A DNA stretch of 64,000 nucleotides from an uncultured Neptuniibacter sp. (GCF_947498015.1 NZ_CANMIR010000015.1:27044-91043); one strand, 5' to 3'; positions 8,706 through 18,042 are shown, numbered from the stretch's first letter. A program made the numbers and translations. Notes: a model not told the origin generated them from the letters alone.

Positions 8706-10239
8706 TCATCTCCTCTAAAGCCGGATCCCCATCTATTGAGGTGTTCAATATCGGCAAGAATATATCGAAACAGGTCTTCTCACCCTGTTCACTTTTCACA
8801 CGGATCTGTCCCCCTGCTTGCTTCACAATTGAATAGCTTACTGACAAACCTAATCCTGAGCCTTGACCCACCTCCTTGGTCGTGAAGAAAGGATCAAATA
8901 GATTCTCTATGATATCCGTTGAAATACCATGACCTGTATCGGTGATACTCAGATTGACATAGTTTCCAGGCTCTAAATGGACGCTATTGTCAAAGTCCTG
9001 ATCGGGGGTAATCGTTATCTGACTCAAATTGACAGAGATATCCCCGCTTTCCCCCTCCAGAGCATCCACAGAGTTGCCAATAAGATTCAGTAGCAATGTT
9101 TCAATATCAGCCTCTTTACAGGGGACCAAAACCTCATCCGGCTCTATTTCTATTGTTAACCGGGCGGTAGAAGGCATTGCCGCTTTGGCAAGCAGCAATG
9201 AGCGATGAATACATCCCACAATCTCCGTAGAGTCGTCTACGTCACGTTGCCGGTTTCGAGAAAATGCCAATACGTTTTTTAATACCTCAGAAGCACTCGA
9301 TGCAGAATTTTCAATCCGCTTCAGATCTGCATAGGTCTCATGATCCTCTTTATGATCGAGCTTGAGCATTTTGCTGAGTGCAATGATCGGTGTGAGAAAG
9401 TTATTTACAGAATGAGCAATGCCACCCAGCATCGTGCCCAGCGCTTCCAGCTTTTGATGGGATGCCAGAAGCGATTCAATTCGCTTACGCTCCTCTACTT
9501 CTTGTAGGTGCGCAGCAGCCAATTCCTCTGCTGATGCTCGCGCTTGAGCTTCTTTTCGCAAAAGTTGCAGCACAACTGTGGAGTAGAGCAACATTAAACC
9601 AATTAATACAACACCCAAAAACAGTATGTTATTTCCCAAGTTGTTGATAGATAGGTTAATCTGAGCAAACTGAATATCCGCTTGTTTCTGAACTTTAACC
9701 AAAACCTCGGCCAGATAGTTTAAAGCCACCTGCTCTTGTTCTTCGAACTCTTCCTTACTTTCTGCGATCTCAAGATTCTCAGCCCCAGCCTGCATCAGGT
9801 TAATCAAGTTTGTTGAAGTTCTCTGCAACTGATCATAGTGCAGATGAATCTGCTCCAACTCCTGCGCATTGACTAGCGCCCCCTCGTCAAAACGCGTAAG
9901 AATACCCTTCAGTTCTGTGTATGCTTTTAGGAAGGCCCGATGCCCTCTATTGATCTCATTTTCTTCAATTGATTCCGCTGTGCGTCTAGTCACATCTTCT
10001 GCACCTTCTGCATAAGTTAATCCGACTAATAAATGCTCCGATGTGGAAGATACAATACGAATGATACCGAAACGCATCTGCTCAAGAAGGCGTAGCTGCG
10101 GTACTAGTGAGTTATGTACAATCTGATTACTTCGTTTCGTGCTATCAGCTTCCTTATATTCATATACCACATAAAATCCGCCCAGTAGCACAATGAATAA
10201 AAGAGCCGAAAACAGTGAAATTTTGAGACGAATATTCAT
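8674..10239 (-). CDS. Membrane sensor histidine kinase
   Basis: 521 residues: membrane helix about 7-25, a long helical periplasmic domain (about 27-200, with many Glu and Gln, resembling four-helix-bundle sensor domains), a second helix about 201-224, coiled coil, then HisKA with H276 in GGIAHSVNNFLTP. The HATPase domain has NLIGNSVDAL, DTGHGI and GSGLGLSVSYSI. The H-box has Ser-Val rather than Glu-Val/Ile after the His, but all other catalytic motifs are present. It overlaps the single-domain response regulator that follows, its likely partner. The signal is unknown. Confidence 0.87.
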   Translation of the reverse strand: MNIRLKISLFSALLFIVLLGGFYVVYEYKEADSTKRSNQIVHNSLVPQLRLLEQMRFGIIRIVSSTSEHLLVGLTYAEGAEDVTRRTAESIEENEINRGHRAFLKAYTELKGILTRFDEGALVNAQELEQIHLHYDQLQRTSTNLINLMQAGAENLEIAESKEEFEEQEQVALNYLAEVLVKVQKQADIQFAQINLSINNLGNNILFLGVVLIGLMLLYSTVVLQLLRKEAQARASAEELAAAHLQEVEERKRIESLLASHQKLEALGTMLGGIAHSVNNFLTPIIALSKMLKLDHKEDHETYADLKRIENSASSASEVLKNVLAFSRNRQRDVDDSTEIVGCIHRSLLLAKAAMPSTARLTIEIEPDEVLVPCKEADIETLLLNLIGNSVDALEGESGDISVNLSQITITPDQDFDNSVHLEPGNYVNLSITDTGHGISTDIIENLFDPFFTTKEVGQGSGLGLSVSYSIVKQAGGQIRVKSEQGEKTCFDIFLPILNTSIDGDPALEEMSEREENFICR

Positions 10240-10325
10240 TTTGTTCCCTAAAATCAGATATCAAAACGGCGAGGTAGGTCGTTGTATTCAATCAAGAATA
10301 GTCCAGTTTCAGTAAGTTTGATAAT

Positions 10326-11336
10326 CTAGCACACCCTCAAAGGTGTACGGCTATGGCGAGCACGATCGAGGCGATACTGTTTCGGCGACAAACCTAGATT
10401 TTTCTGAAACAAGCGGCGCAATGAACTTTGACTGCCGTATCCCACCCGCTCAGCGATTTTTTCCAGGCTTAAGTTGGTTGTTTCCAGCAGTAGTTTTGTC
10501 TGCTCCATTCTAAGGCTTTGCAAGTACTCGGACAGATTGACACCATTGGCCTGCTTAAACCGGCGAGAGAGTGTCCGAACGCTGACAGCGTGCTGCTTCG
10601 CCAAAGTATTCAGATCAAGACGCTGAGAGATATCGCGCTGTAGTTGGCTTTCGACAGCCAGTACCAGGCTATCCTGATGATCAGACTGATTCTGCATAAA
10701 CAGATAGGGTGATGCGTAGCTTTGAGAGGCATCGATTAGCATGGTCCGAGCAGCCGCCTGTGCAATCTGGCGCCCCACCTGCTCCTCAGCTATCTGTAAC
10801 ATCACCCCAAGGTTAGCTGTCATAGATCCAGTGGTATAAAACTGCTTATTCTTCACCAGTAGGGTCTGAGGACAAAACTCCACTTGCGGATAACGTTTGC
10901 TAAACATGGAACCGAGCCACCAGGCAGTGGTTGCTGTTTGATCATTTAACAAACCCGCTTCAGCCAGCATAAAAACGCCACTGCAATTTGCAGCAATGGT
11001 CACCCCCTGCTGAGCTTGCGCCTCCAGCCATTGACGCTCTGCTTTTAACCGGGAGAGTGAATCCAACAGGTTACGCCCATCAGTATGGTGGATACCCGGA
11101 AGGATAATCAGGTCAGCCTTAGCTACCTCTGAGCAACTGAAATCTGCATGCAGCTTCATCCCGTTTGAACAGTGAACGCTCTCCCCGGAGAGTGAAACCA
11201 GATGGCACTCATAGAGCGGCGCGGTATCGCACCGCTGCTGTTTCCAGAGAGTATTGATCACATTAAAAACGTCGAACGGGGATGTCAGCCCCGATGCCTG
11301 GCAACCATCGAAGCCTAAGCCGATAACTTGGTACAT
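10326..11336 (-). CDS. GlxA-type AraC-family regulator with DJ-1/PfpI domain
   Basis: 336 residues. The N-terminal half (1-190) is a glutamine amidotransferase-like DJ-1/PfpI domain containing ADLIILPGIHHTDG and a Cys at the nucleophile-elbow position (IAANCSGVFMLAEAG). The C-terminal half carries two AraC helix-turn-helix motifs (LAKQHAVSVRTLSRRFKQA and IAERVGYGSQSSLRRLFQ, then LGLSPKQYR). Proteins of this architecture regulate catabolism of amines, betaines or carnitine, or other small molecules. It is divergent from the AhpD-like gene at 11441, with about 100 bases between the two start codons, so that gene is a plausible target. Confidence 0.85.
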   Translation of the reverse strand: MYQVIGLGFDGCQASGLTSPFDVFNVINTLWKQQRCDTAPLYECHLVSLSGESVHCSNGMKLHADFSCSEVAKADLIILPGIHHTDGRNLLDSLSRLKAERQWLEAQAQQGVTIAANCSGVFMLAEAGLLNDQTATTAWWLGSMFSKRYPQVEFCPQTLLVKNKQFYTTGSMTANLGVMLQIAEEQVGRQIAQAAARTMLIDASQSYASPYLFMQNQSDHQDSLVLAVESQLQRDISQRLDLNTLAKQHAVSVRTLSRRFKQANGVNLSEYLQSLRMEQTKLLLETTNLSLEKIAERVGYGSQSSLRRLFQKNLGLSPKQYRLDRARHSRTPLRVC

Positions 11337-11440
11337 ATTGTCACTTTTTGCGCGATAAATGGCATAGATCTGTCTGATTATGCGTGTTTAAGCTTGTTAG
11401 ACTAGCTCAGACAATCCAGAAAAAGAAGCGTGGAGGAAAT

Positions 11441-12022
11441 ATGAATAAGCCTGACATCAGCCGTTACCCTGTACCTGAACTTTCAACACTTCCAGAAGAT
11501 ATTCGGGATCGAATTCTGGCAGTTCAGGAGAAAGCCGGGTTTATTCCCAATGTGTTTCTTACGTTGGCTTATCGCCCGGCAGAGTTTCGGTCATTTTTTG
11601 CCTACCATGATGCCATCATGGAACGCGAGGGTTGCACACTAACCCCGGCGGAGAAGGAGATGATCATCGTGGCAACCAGCGCCGCAAACGGCTGTCAGTA
11701 CTGCGTAATCGCCCATGGTGCGCTTTTGCGTGTATTCGCTAAAGAACCACTACTGGCAGACCAGATCGCCGTTAACTATCTTCACGCGCCCTTAAGTGAT
11801 AAACAGAAAGCGATGCTGGCCTTTGCGTTAAAGCTCTCCCGCACACCTGAACAGATCAATGAAAACGACTACACGGAGCTTAAGCAACAAGGCTTTGATG
11901 ATGAAGATATACTGGATATCTCAGGCATCACTGCCTTCTTCGGCCTATCTAACCGCATGGCGATCGTTACCAGCATGCAGGCCAATGAGGAGTTTTATAC
12001 GATGGCCCGAACGCCCCGATAA
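11441..12022 (+). CDS. AhpD-like carboxymuconolactone decarboxylase/peroxidase-related protein
   Basis: 193 residues from the ATG at 11441, which has GGAGG directly upstream; the frame can be read further upstream but without a site. The AhpD/CMD signature is clear: EKEMIIVATSAANGCQYCVI with CxxC followed by AHG, then LSDKQKAMLAFALKLSR. Members of this uncharacterised peroxidase-related branch are thought to be thiol-dependent peroxidases or reductases. The gene is divergent from the GlxA-like regulator and is a paralogue of the protein at 36243, with the same start pattern (PVPELSTLPEDIRD versus PVPEHDQLSPEFQK). Its physiological substrate is unknown. Confidence 0.8.
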   Translation: MNKPDISRYPVPELSTLPEDIRDRILAVQEKAGFIPNVFLTLAYRPAEFRSFFAYHDAIMEREGCTLTPAEKEMIIVATSAANGCQYCVIAHGALLRVFAKEPLLADQIAVNYLHAPLSDKQKAMLAFALKLSRTPEQINENDYTELKQQGFDDEDILDISGITAFFGLSNRMAIVTSMQANEEFYTMARTPR

Positions 12023-12060
12023 CAATCGGAGAGATCTCGTAACGTTAGCTCTTACAGCTA

Positions 12061-12088
12061 AAGAAAAAGCCCGCATCTGCGGGCTTTA
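12061..12088 (-). terminator. Intrinsic terminator between convergent genes
   Basis: AAAGCCCGC (12066-12074), loop ATCT, GCGGGCTTT (12079-12087). Read on the minus strand the stem is followed by a T-run (TTTTTC), which suits the short-chain dehydrogenase gene. On the plus strand it may also stop transcription from the AhpD-like gene. Confidence 0.85.
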
Positions 12089-12109
12089 GCTTAAGAAATC
12101 TCTCTCTGC

Positions 12110-12871
12110 TCAGATACGCAGACCACCGTCCATCTCTACGATGCGGCCGGTGAAAAAGTCATTCTCCACGATATACTGAAGAGTATGTGCCATCTCTTCG
12201 ACCTCACCCAAGCGGCGAAGTGGTACAGCGGAGACCATACGATCGATCGCTTCAGGTTTCATCTGTGCAGTCATCTCTGTTGCGATCACGCCCGGTGCGA
12301 TACCGCCTACACGGATCTTATGACGCGCCAGTTCACCTGCCCAGCTAGTCACCATCGTCGCTACCGCTGACTTTGTCGCGGAGTAGTTTGTCTGGCCCAT
12401 ATTTCCCGCACGGGATACGGAGGAGATATTGACAATAACACCGCCTTTACCCTGCACTGCCATCGCTGCAGCTGCTTCACGACCACACAGGAAAGTACCG
12501 GTCATATTAACATCGACAACCGACTGGAACTGCTCCAGGCTCATTTTCGCCTGTAGTTCGCCATCTTTCACTTTGATCAGCATGCCATCGCGCATCAGGC
12601 CAGCATTGTTAATCAGGCCATTAATCTCACCAAAATCAGCCTTAATCTGTGCAAAGGTATTTTCAACTGCAGATTCATCAGTGATATTGCAGACATAACC
12701 ACGCGCTTCAACGCCATGTTCAGCACAAGCAGCGCAGGCTTCATCCAGGCTCTCCTGGCTAAGGTCGATCAGGGCTACCTTGCCACCCTTCTCCGCCAGG
12801 TTTTCAGCCATCGCACGGCCCAATCCTCTGCCACCGCCTGTAATCACAAATACACTGTCTTTAATCTGCAT
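12110..12871 (-). CDS. SDR-family oxidoreductase (FabG-like)
   Basis: 253-residue classical short-chain dehydrogenase. It has a Rossmann NAD(P)-binding turn VITGGGRGLGRAMAEN, NNAG at about 92, the catalytic Ser in VNISSVSRAG and the YSATK catalytic pair. The C-terminal GRIVEMDGGLRI matches FabG-type enzymes. These reduce or oxidise a beta-hydroxy/keto group, often on an acyl-CoA or acyl-ACP. Asp at the end of strand 2 (VALIDLSQ) favours NAD(H) over NADP(H). It stands alone, separated from the valine operon upstream by a strong terminator, so it has its own promoter. The substrate is unknown. Confidence 0.85.
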   Translation of the reverse strand: MQIKDSVFVITGGGRGLGRAMAENLAEKGGKVALIDLSQESLDEACAACAEHGVEARGYVCNITDESAVENTFAQIKADFGEINGLINNAGLMRDGMLIKVKDGELQAKMSLEQFQSVVDVNMTGTFLCGREAAAAMAVQGKGGVIVNISSVSRAGNMGQTNYSATKSAVATMVTSWAGELARHKIRVGGIAPGVIATEMTAQMKPEAIDRMVSAVPLRRLGEVEEMAHTLQYIVENDFFTGRIVEMDGGLRI

Positions 12872-12996
12872 CTCTTATTCTCCTGAGCCGACTACCGTGT
12901 CTCCCTTAATCTGGGAATATAGCAGCCGGTTAAATTTTGTACGTCTGACCTAGCCTCTTTTATAGCTTTTTTTAGCCTTAATTGCGAGAAAAAATT

Positions 12997-13014
12997 AGGG
13001 AAAACCCTTATTGA
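12997..13014. promoter_or_regulatory. AGGG-N4-CCCT element upstream of the SDR gene
   Basis: AGGGAAAACCCT (12997-13008) followed by TATTGA. It resembles elements at 53269, 44862 and 29079 and the half-matching sites at 20921 and 44799. It lies about 125 bases upstream of the SDR start codon. It is a candidate operator for a shared regulator. Confidence 0.45.
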
Positions 13015-13066
13015 TTTATTCAGACACTCAGCCAGAAAACGCTTAACAACCCTCTACCTCACTCCC

Positions 13067-13103
13067 AAAAAAAGACCGGCACCTGTGAAGTCACAGGGCC
13101 GGC
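13067..13103 (-). terminator. Terminator of the valine-degradation operon
   Basis: On the minus strand GCCGGCCCTGTGA pairs with TCACAGGTGCCGG (one bulged base), then seven T residues. It follows the prpE stop codon by about 90 bases and closes the mmsA-to-prpE transcription unit. Confidence 0.85.
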
Positions 13104-13130
13104 TAAGAGTGCAAAATGAATTAGAGGTTT

Positions 13131-13150
13131 ATCATCTCAACAGAGATGAT
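13131..13150. repeat. 8-bp hairpin between prpE and its terminator
   Basis: ATCATCTC, loop AACA, GAGATGAT: a perfect stem without a T-run. It is probably part of the 3' untranslated region of the operon mRNA. Confidence 0.5.
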
Positions 13151-13191
13151 GCAGAGGTCTAACCCGTAAGCTAAACCTCCGTTCAGAACAT

Positions 13192-15081
13192 TTAGATCGC
13201 TCCGCGCGATTCGATTATCTGCTCAATCTCACCCAGAATGGCTGGATCATCGATAGTCGAAGGCATTTTATACTCCTCCTGAGCGGCGATTTTACGCAGA
13301 ATCGCGCGCAGGATCTTGCCGGAGCGGGTTTTCGGTAAACGCTGAACAACCAGCGCTGTACGGAAACATGCAAGTGCTCCCACCTGCTCACGCACCATCT
13401 TCACAACTTCGCTCTGCAACTGATCATCTTCAATCTCAGAACCCGCTTTCAGCACGATCAAACCCACAGGTAACTGTCCTTTGAGTTCATCATTTACACC
13501 GATCACTGCACATTCAGCGACTTCAGGGTGGGCAGAAACCACCTCTTCCATCTCACCTGTGGATAAACGGTGTCCGGATACGTTGATGACATCATCAGTA
13601 CGGCCTGTGATGTAGATATAACCATCATCATCTTTATAGCCACCATCACCGGTATGGTAGTAGCCCGGGAATGCTTCCAGATAGGAGCTGACGTAACGAT
13701 CATTGTTGTTCCAGATACTCCAGGCAACCCCTGGAGGCATCGGTAGTTTCACGCAGATATTACCCGCATCACCGTCCGCAACTTCAGCGCCCTCACCATC
13801 CAAGACACGGATATCGTAACCTGGTATCGGTTTGTTAGTGGATCCAAGACGCGCTTCTGAAGGACTGTCCCAGCCCATCATTGGAGCCGTCATTGGCCAG
13901 CCGGTTTCGGTCTGCCACCAGTGATCGATCACCGGCACTTTCAGCAGATCTGAGAGCCAGTGGTAGGTTGATGAGTCCAGCTTTTCACCGGCCACGAAGA
14001 CCCAGTTCAGGCTGTCCAGATTGTAATCATTGGATAGAGTACCCTCTGGATCCTCTTTGCGGATCGCACGAAACGCCGTTGGTGCACAGAACATGGAGTT
14101 CACCCCATATTCCTCAATGACACGCCAGAAAGTACCCGCATCCGGGTTTTTAATCGGCTTACCTTCAAAGAATATCGCGCTACAACCACCCATCAGCGGC
14201 CCGTAAACGATAAAGGAGTGCCCCACAACCCATCCGATATCGGACGCGCCCCACCAGACATCTCCCGCTTCCATGCCATACACATTGTTCAGTGCATAGC
14301 TCAAGGCTACCGCGTGGCCACCATTGTCACGGACGATCCCTTTCGGCTGTCCGGTTGTGCCTGAGGTGTAGAGGATATACAGCGGATCAGCACCTTTAAC
14401 AGGCGTACAGGGTGCAGGCGCTACACCTTCCTGTACCTGATTCCAGTCCAGATCACCGGCATTGTTCATCTCGGCTTGGACCATTGGGCGCTGGAATACA
14501 ATAGTGTGTTCAGGCTTGTGGCTAGCCAATTCAATCGCCTGATCAACCAACGGTTTGTAGGCAATTTTCTTATCAAATTCGATACCGCACGAAGCGGTCA
14601 GGATCATTTTGGGGTTGGCATCGTCGATACGGATCGCCATCTCTGCGGGAGCAAAACCACCAAATACAACCGAATGGATCGCGCCTAGACGTGCGCAGGC
14701 GAGCATCGCGACAGCGGCCTCAGGGATCATCGGCATGTAAATGAGAACAGTATCGCCCTTCTCAACACCCTGTGCTTTCAGTGCACCGGCAAAGCGAGCC
14801 ACACGATCAAGCAACTGATTGTAAGAGATCGCCTCTTTAGTGCCTGCAGCCGGCGAATCATAGTAAAGCGCAACCTGTTCACCACGGCCATTTTCTACAT
14901 GGTAATCCAGTGCCAGATAGCAGCTATTCAGTTCGCCATCCGGGTACCAGCTGTAGGTTCCAAACTCAGTTTTCGTAACTGTTGTTTCAGGTTTTTTAAA
15001 CCAGGCGATTCGGTCAGCCTGGTCTGCCCAGTAAGCTTCGGTATTATCGAGGGCAGATTGATATTCTTCGTTGTATCCCAT
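13192..15081 (-). CDS. prpE: Propionate-CoA ligase
   Basis: 629-residue AMP-forming acyl-CoA synthetase of the acetyl/propionyl type. It has the P-loop ILYTSGTTGQPKGIVRD, the YHTGDGGYKDDDGYIYITGR hinge region, and the C-terminal TRSGKILRAILRKIA segment whose Lys is catalytic and typically acetylation-controlled. The N-terminus (YQSALDNTEAYWADQADRIA) and the ending (YKMPSTIDDPAILGEIEQI) match PrpE rather than Acs. It converts propionate, ATP and CoA to propionyl-CoA. As last gene of the valine operon, 83 bases after mmsB, it would recapture propionate lost by hydrolysis of the pathway product propionyl-CoA. Confidence 0.9.
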   Translation of the reverse strand: MGYNEEYQSALDNTEAYWADQADRIAWFKKPETTVTKTEFGTYSWYPDGELNSCYLALDYHVENGRGEQVALYYDSPAAGTKEAISYNQLLDRVARFAGALKAQGVEKGDTVLIYMPMIPEAAVAMLACARLGAIHSVVFGGFAPAEMAIRIDDANPKMILTASCGIEFDKKIAYKPLVDQAIELASHKPEHTIVFQRPMVQAEMNNAGDLDWNQVQEGVAPAPCTPVKGADPLYILYTSGTTGQPKGIVRDNGGHAVALSYALNNVYGMEAGDVWWGASDIGWVVGHSFIVYGPLMGGCSAIFFEGKPIKNPDAGTFWRVIEEYGVNSMFCAPTAFRAIRKEDPEGTLSNDYNLDSLNWVFVAGEKLDSSTYHWLSDLLKVPVIDHWWQTETGWPMTAPMMGWDSPSEARLGSTNKPIPGYDIRVLDGEGAEVADGDAGNICVKLPMPPGVAWSIWNNNDRYVSSYLEAFPGYYHTGDGGYKDDDGYIYITGRTDDVINVSGHRLSTGEMEEVVSAHPEVAECAVIGVNDELKGQLPVGLIVLKAGSEIEDDQLQSEVVKMVREQVGALACFRTALVVQRLPKTRSGKILRAILRKIAAQEEYKMPSTIDDPAILGEIEQIIESRGAI

Positions 15082-15164
15082 CGGTTCAACCTCATTATTT
15101 TTTTTATCAGGTTGGGAGTATCCGCCGTCAATCAGGACCGACGGATATGTTCATGAGTTCAGGA

Positions 15165-16055
15165 TTACTGGTCCTGATACAGGCGTAGCACGCTGGAGAA
15201 ATCCAGACCGCCATTACCATTGGCTTTATGCAGGTTGAATAACGCGCGTGCCTGTGAACCCATCGGAGTTGGTGAAGCACTCTGCTGGCTCAACTCCATC
15301 GCTAATCCCAGATCTTTAAACATCAAATCAACCTGGAAGCCACCCTGATAATCATTTGAGGAAGGAACCCCCTCCATAACACCGGGTACAGGGTTGTAAA
15401 CCTGCAAGGCCCAGTTATTGCCGGAGCTCTGTTTCATAATTTCGGAGAGTACAGCAGGGTCCAGGCCGTTCTTAACACCCATATTCAGCGCTTCAGACGT
15501 TCCGGTCATCAGGATTGCCAACAGCATGTTATTACACGCTTTTGCGACCTGACCGGCACCGTTATCACCTGCATGGAAGATGTTTTTACCCATGCACTCC
15601 AGAATCGGTTTAGCTTTGGCAAACTGTTCATCAGAAGCCCCTACCATGAATGCCAGCGTACCGGCTACGGCACCGCCAACACCACCAGATACGGGCGCAT
15701 CAATAAAGCTGATTCCGCGATCAGCACCGGTTGCCGAAACACGTTTGGCGGTATCGGCATCGATAGTAGAGGAATCGATAATCAGGGTACCATCCGCTAC
15801 AACATCAAACAGCGGTGTATCACCCGTCGCCATTAAGCCCTCTACATGCTTGCCCGCAGGTAACATTGTTACCAAAAACTCGACATCTGAAGCGGCTTCA
15901 ACTGCTGTTGCAGCGGACTGACCGCCTTCAGCAACCACTTTTGCAATTGCATCCTGTGACAGGTCAAATGCTTTAACTGAGTGACCTGCTTTCACCAGAT
16001 TGATCGCCATTGGGCCACCCATGTTGCCCAGACCAATAAAACCGATTGTCGCCAT
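15165..16055 (-). CDS. mmsB: 3-hydroxyisobutyrate dehydrogenase
   Basis: 296 residues. It has an N-terminal NAD-binding fold IGFIGLGNMGGPMAINLVKAG, the substrate-binding motif DAPVSGGVGGAVAGTL, and the catalytic Lys segment GQVAKACNNMLLAI. It oxidises 3-hydroxyisobutyrate to methylmalonate semialdehyde in valine catabolism, the step before MmsA. It lies in the operon between the 3-hydroxyisobutyryl-CoA hydrolase and prpE. All motifs are intact and the length is normal. Confidence 0.92.
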   Translation of the reverse strand: MATIGFIGLGNMGGPMAINLVKAGHSVKAFDLSQDAIAKVVAEGGQSAATAVEAASDVEFLVTMLPAGKHVEGLMATGDTPLFDVVADGTLIIDSSTIDADTAKRVSATGADRGISFIDAPVSGGVGGAVAGTLAFMVGASDEQFAKAKPILECMGKNIFHAGDNGAGQVAKACNNMLLAILMTGTSEALNMGVKNGLDPAVLSEIMKQSSGNNWALQVYNPVPGVMEGVPSSNDYQGGFQVDLMFKDLGLAMELSQQSASPTPMGSQARALFNLHKANGNGGLDFSSVLRLYQDQ

Positions 16056-16087
16056 TTCTCTAACCCTTTCTTATCGTTATTCGTTAT

Positions 16088-16112
16088 AACCGGCACCTAT
16101 GAGGTACCGGTT
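16088..16112. repeat. Intercistronic hairpin between hydrolase and mmsB genes
   Basis: AACCGG-C-ACCT (16088-16098) pairs with AGGT-A-CCGGTT (16102-16112), a 10-bp stem with one mismatch and a 3-base loop. There is no T-run, so it probably affects mRNA processing or stability inside the operon. Confidence 0.5.
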
Positions 16113-16129
16113 CTGCTCTACTACAGTTC

Positions 16130-17227
16130 TTACAGACCCTGCAGTGGGTTGGTTTCCCAGGGTGAAACAAAAAACTCATCAACTTTGGCCTGATCGACCT
16201 CTGCCAATGTTTTGAACGTCCAGTCCGGCTTGCCATCTTTGTCCACCAGCAGCGCTCTCACACCCTCCGGGAACTCACGATTCTTACAGCTCTGAACGGA
16301 GAGAATCATCTCTGCGCAGAAAACCTCTTTCAGTGACATATGCTTGGTCACCTCCAGCTGTTTCTGGATCAGGTTAACCGCCAGTGGACTGCCGTGGCTG
16401 ATCGCTTTCTTAGAACGGTTGATCCACTTATCTTCACTCTCAACCGCCAACAGCGCGTCAACGATCTCTTCAACGCTGTCCTGATCAGTAATCTGCTGAA
16501 TAAAGTCATAGTGCTCCTGAATCGGAGATTCAGACTTAAACTGCGGCTGGGATTCCTCTTCCAGATCTCGAAGCACTCGATTCACAACCGCATCAGCGGA
16601 ACCACTCCAACTTTCCGCCTGCAGGCGCTCCATCATCGCTGCACGCATCTCAACTGCGATAAATCGATCAGCAAGCCCCAGGAATAAAGCATCTGCGGCG
16701 AACATCGGATTACCGGTCAGCCCCAGGAACAGCCCCGTGCGCCCCGGCATATGGTTGAGGAACCAGCTACCACCCACATCAGGGTATAGTCCGATCGTCA
16801 CTTCCGGCATCGCCATATGAGAGGTCTCAGTCACAATACGGTGGCTACAGCCATTCATCAGGCCCATACCGCCGCCCATCACAATACCGCTACCCCAGCA
16901 GATAATCGGCTTAGGGTAGGTATGGATGGTGTAATCCAGTGTGTACTCACGGGTGAAGAACTCTTCAGGGAAAGATGCGGCGCCGTCACCTGTCATCGAC
17001 TTGTATAGATTGACGACATCACCACCTGCACAGAATGCTTTTTCACCTGCACTGTCCAGTACAATTGCTACTACGCTATCATCTGTTTTGCACTCATCCA
17101 GCTTAGGCTGAATCAGATCGATCATATCCAGGGTCAGGGCGTTGAGGGAACGCTCAGCATTCAAGCTGATCTCAACGATTTTTTTCCCATCCTGGGTTGG
17201 AAATTCATTAAAAAGTACGCAACTCAT
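16130..17227 (-). CDS. 3-hydroxyisobutyryl-CoA hydrolase
   Basis: 365 residues, the length of the HIBCH branch of the crotonase superfamily and about 100 residues longer than simple hydratases. It has AFCAGGDVVNLYK (oxyanion/acyl-CoA site), GIVMGGGMGLMNGCSHRIV, MPEVTIGLYPDVGGSWFLN and the C-terminal EFPEGVRALLVDKDGKP, all typical of HIBCH. It releases 3-hydroxyisobutyrate from its CoA ester, making the free acid that MmsB oxidises. The ATG at 17227 (MSCVLFNEF) has AAGGA upstream. It starts 11 bases after the preceding hydratase gene's stop, so the two are coupled. Confidence 0.9.
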   Translation of the reverse strand: MSCVLFNEFPTQDGKKIVEISLNAERSLNALTLDMIDLIQPKLDECKTDDSVVAIVLDSAGEKAFCAGGDVVNLYKSMTGDGAASFPEEFFTREYTLDYTIHTYPKPIICWGSGIVMGGGMGLMNGCSHRIVTETSHMAMPEVTIGLYPDVGGSWFLNHMPGRTGLFLGLTGNPMFAADALFLGLADRFIAVEMRAAMMERLQAESWSGSADAVVNRVLRDLEEESQPQFKSESPIQEHYDFIQQITDQDSVEEIVDALLAVESEDKWINRSKKAISHGSPLAVNLIQKQLEVTKHMSLKEVFCAEMILSVQSCKNREFPEGVRALLVDKDGKPDWTFKTLAEVDQAKVDEFFVSPWETNPLQGL

Positions 17228-17237
17228 CGTCAGATCC

Positions 17238-18014
17238 TTATTGGTTTTTCCACTCAGGTGCACGCTTATCAAGAAATGCGTTTACACCCTCTTTCTGATC
17301 TTCTGTGTGGAACAGATCAACGAACAGTTCACGCTCCAGAATGTAACCCGCATCCCAGTGATGAGTGCGATTGTTCTGGATCAGCTGTTTACAGGCAGCA
17401 ACAGCCGTTGGGCTCTGCTGCTCAACAGCTTTAGCCAGCTCCATCGCTTTTTCAAAGGACTGACCCTGAGGTACCAGCTCTTCAACCAGACCGATCTCTT
17501 TCGCAAGCGGCGCTTTAATACGCTCACCGCAAAGGATCAGGCGCTTAGTCCAACCTTCGCCAACCAGCATCGTCAGGTTTTGCGTACCGCCCGCACATGG
17601 AAGCAGGCCAACTTTCGCTTCTGGTAGTGCCATCTGCGCCTGCTCTTCCGCGACACGGATATCACACGCCAGCGCAACTTCCAGACCACCACCCATCGCA
17701 AACCCATTGATCGCCGCGATAGATACTCCGCGGAAACGCGCCAGCGTTTCGAACGCTTCACCGAAGTAACGCGCCATATCACGCGCAACAGAACGGTCGC
17801 CATCAGCAAACAGGTTCAGATCAGCCCCTGCTGAGAAGAATTTTTCACTATTTGAACGGATAACAAGCGCGTAGATCTCTTTATCCTGGTTCAGCTCTTC
17901 AACTACCACCGCAAGACCTTTCAGGCTCTCTTCCGTCCAGGTATTTGCCGGCGGGTTATTCATCGTAATAACCGCTGTATGGCCCTGTTTTTCAACAATC
18001 AGTTTATCGGTCAT
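17238..18014 (-). CDS. Enoyl-CoA hydratase (methacrylyl-CoA hydratase role)
   Basis: 258-residue crotonase. FFSAGADLNLF forms the oxyanion pocket; the two catalytic Glu are in FAMGGGLEVALACDIRVAE and MALPEAKVGLLPCAGG. In this operon it should hydrate methacrylyl-CoA, the product of isobutyryl-CoA dehydrogenase, to 3-hydroxyisobutyryl-CoA. The family is certain; the substrate is inferred from position between the dehydrogenase and hydrolase genes. Methacrylyl-CoA is toxic, so tight coupling to the hydrolase makes sense. Confidence 0.88.
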   Translation of the reverse strand: MTDKLIVEKQGHTAVITMNNPPANTWTEESLKGLAVVVEELNQDKEIYALVIRSNSEKFFSAGADLNLFADGDRSVARDMARYFGEAFETLARFRGVSIAAINGFAMGGGLEVALACDIRVAEEQAQMALPEAKVGLLPCAGGTQNLTMLVGEGWTKRLILCGERIKAPLAKEIGLVEELVPQGQSFEKAMELAKAVEQQSPTAVAACKQLIQNNRTHHWDAGYILERELFVDLFHTEDQKEGVNAFLDKRAPEWKNQ

Positions 18015-18042
18015 TCTTATTCTCCAGTTCTTATCAACAGGA

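Larger units (their letters stand above)
12872..13191. other. Intergenic region between the SDR gene and prpE
   Basis: About 320 non-coding bases. It holds, from right to left, a perfect 8-bp stem (13131-13150), the terminator of the prpE-ending operon (13067-13103), and an AGGG-N4-CCCT element (12997-13008) in the presumed SDR promoter. No small gene is visible. Confidence 0.7.
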
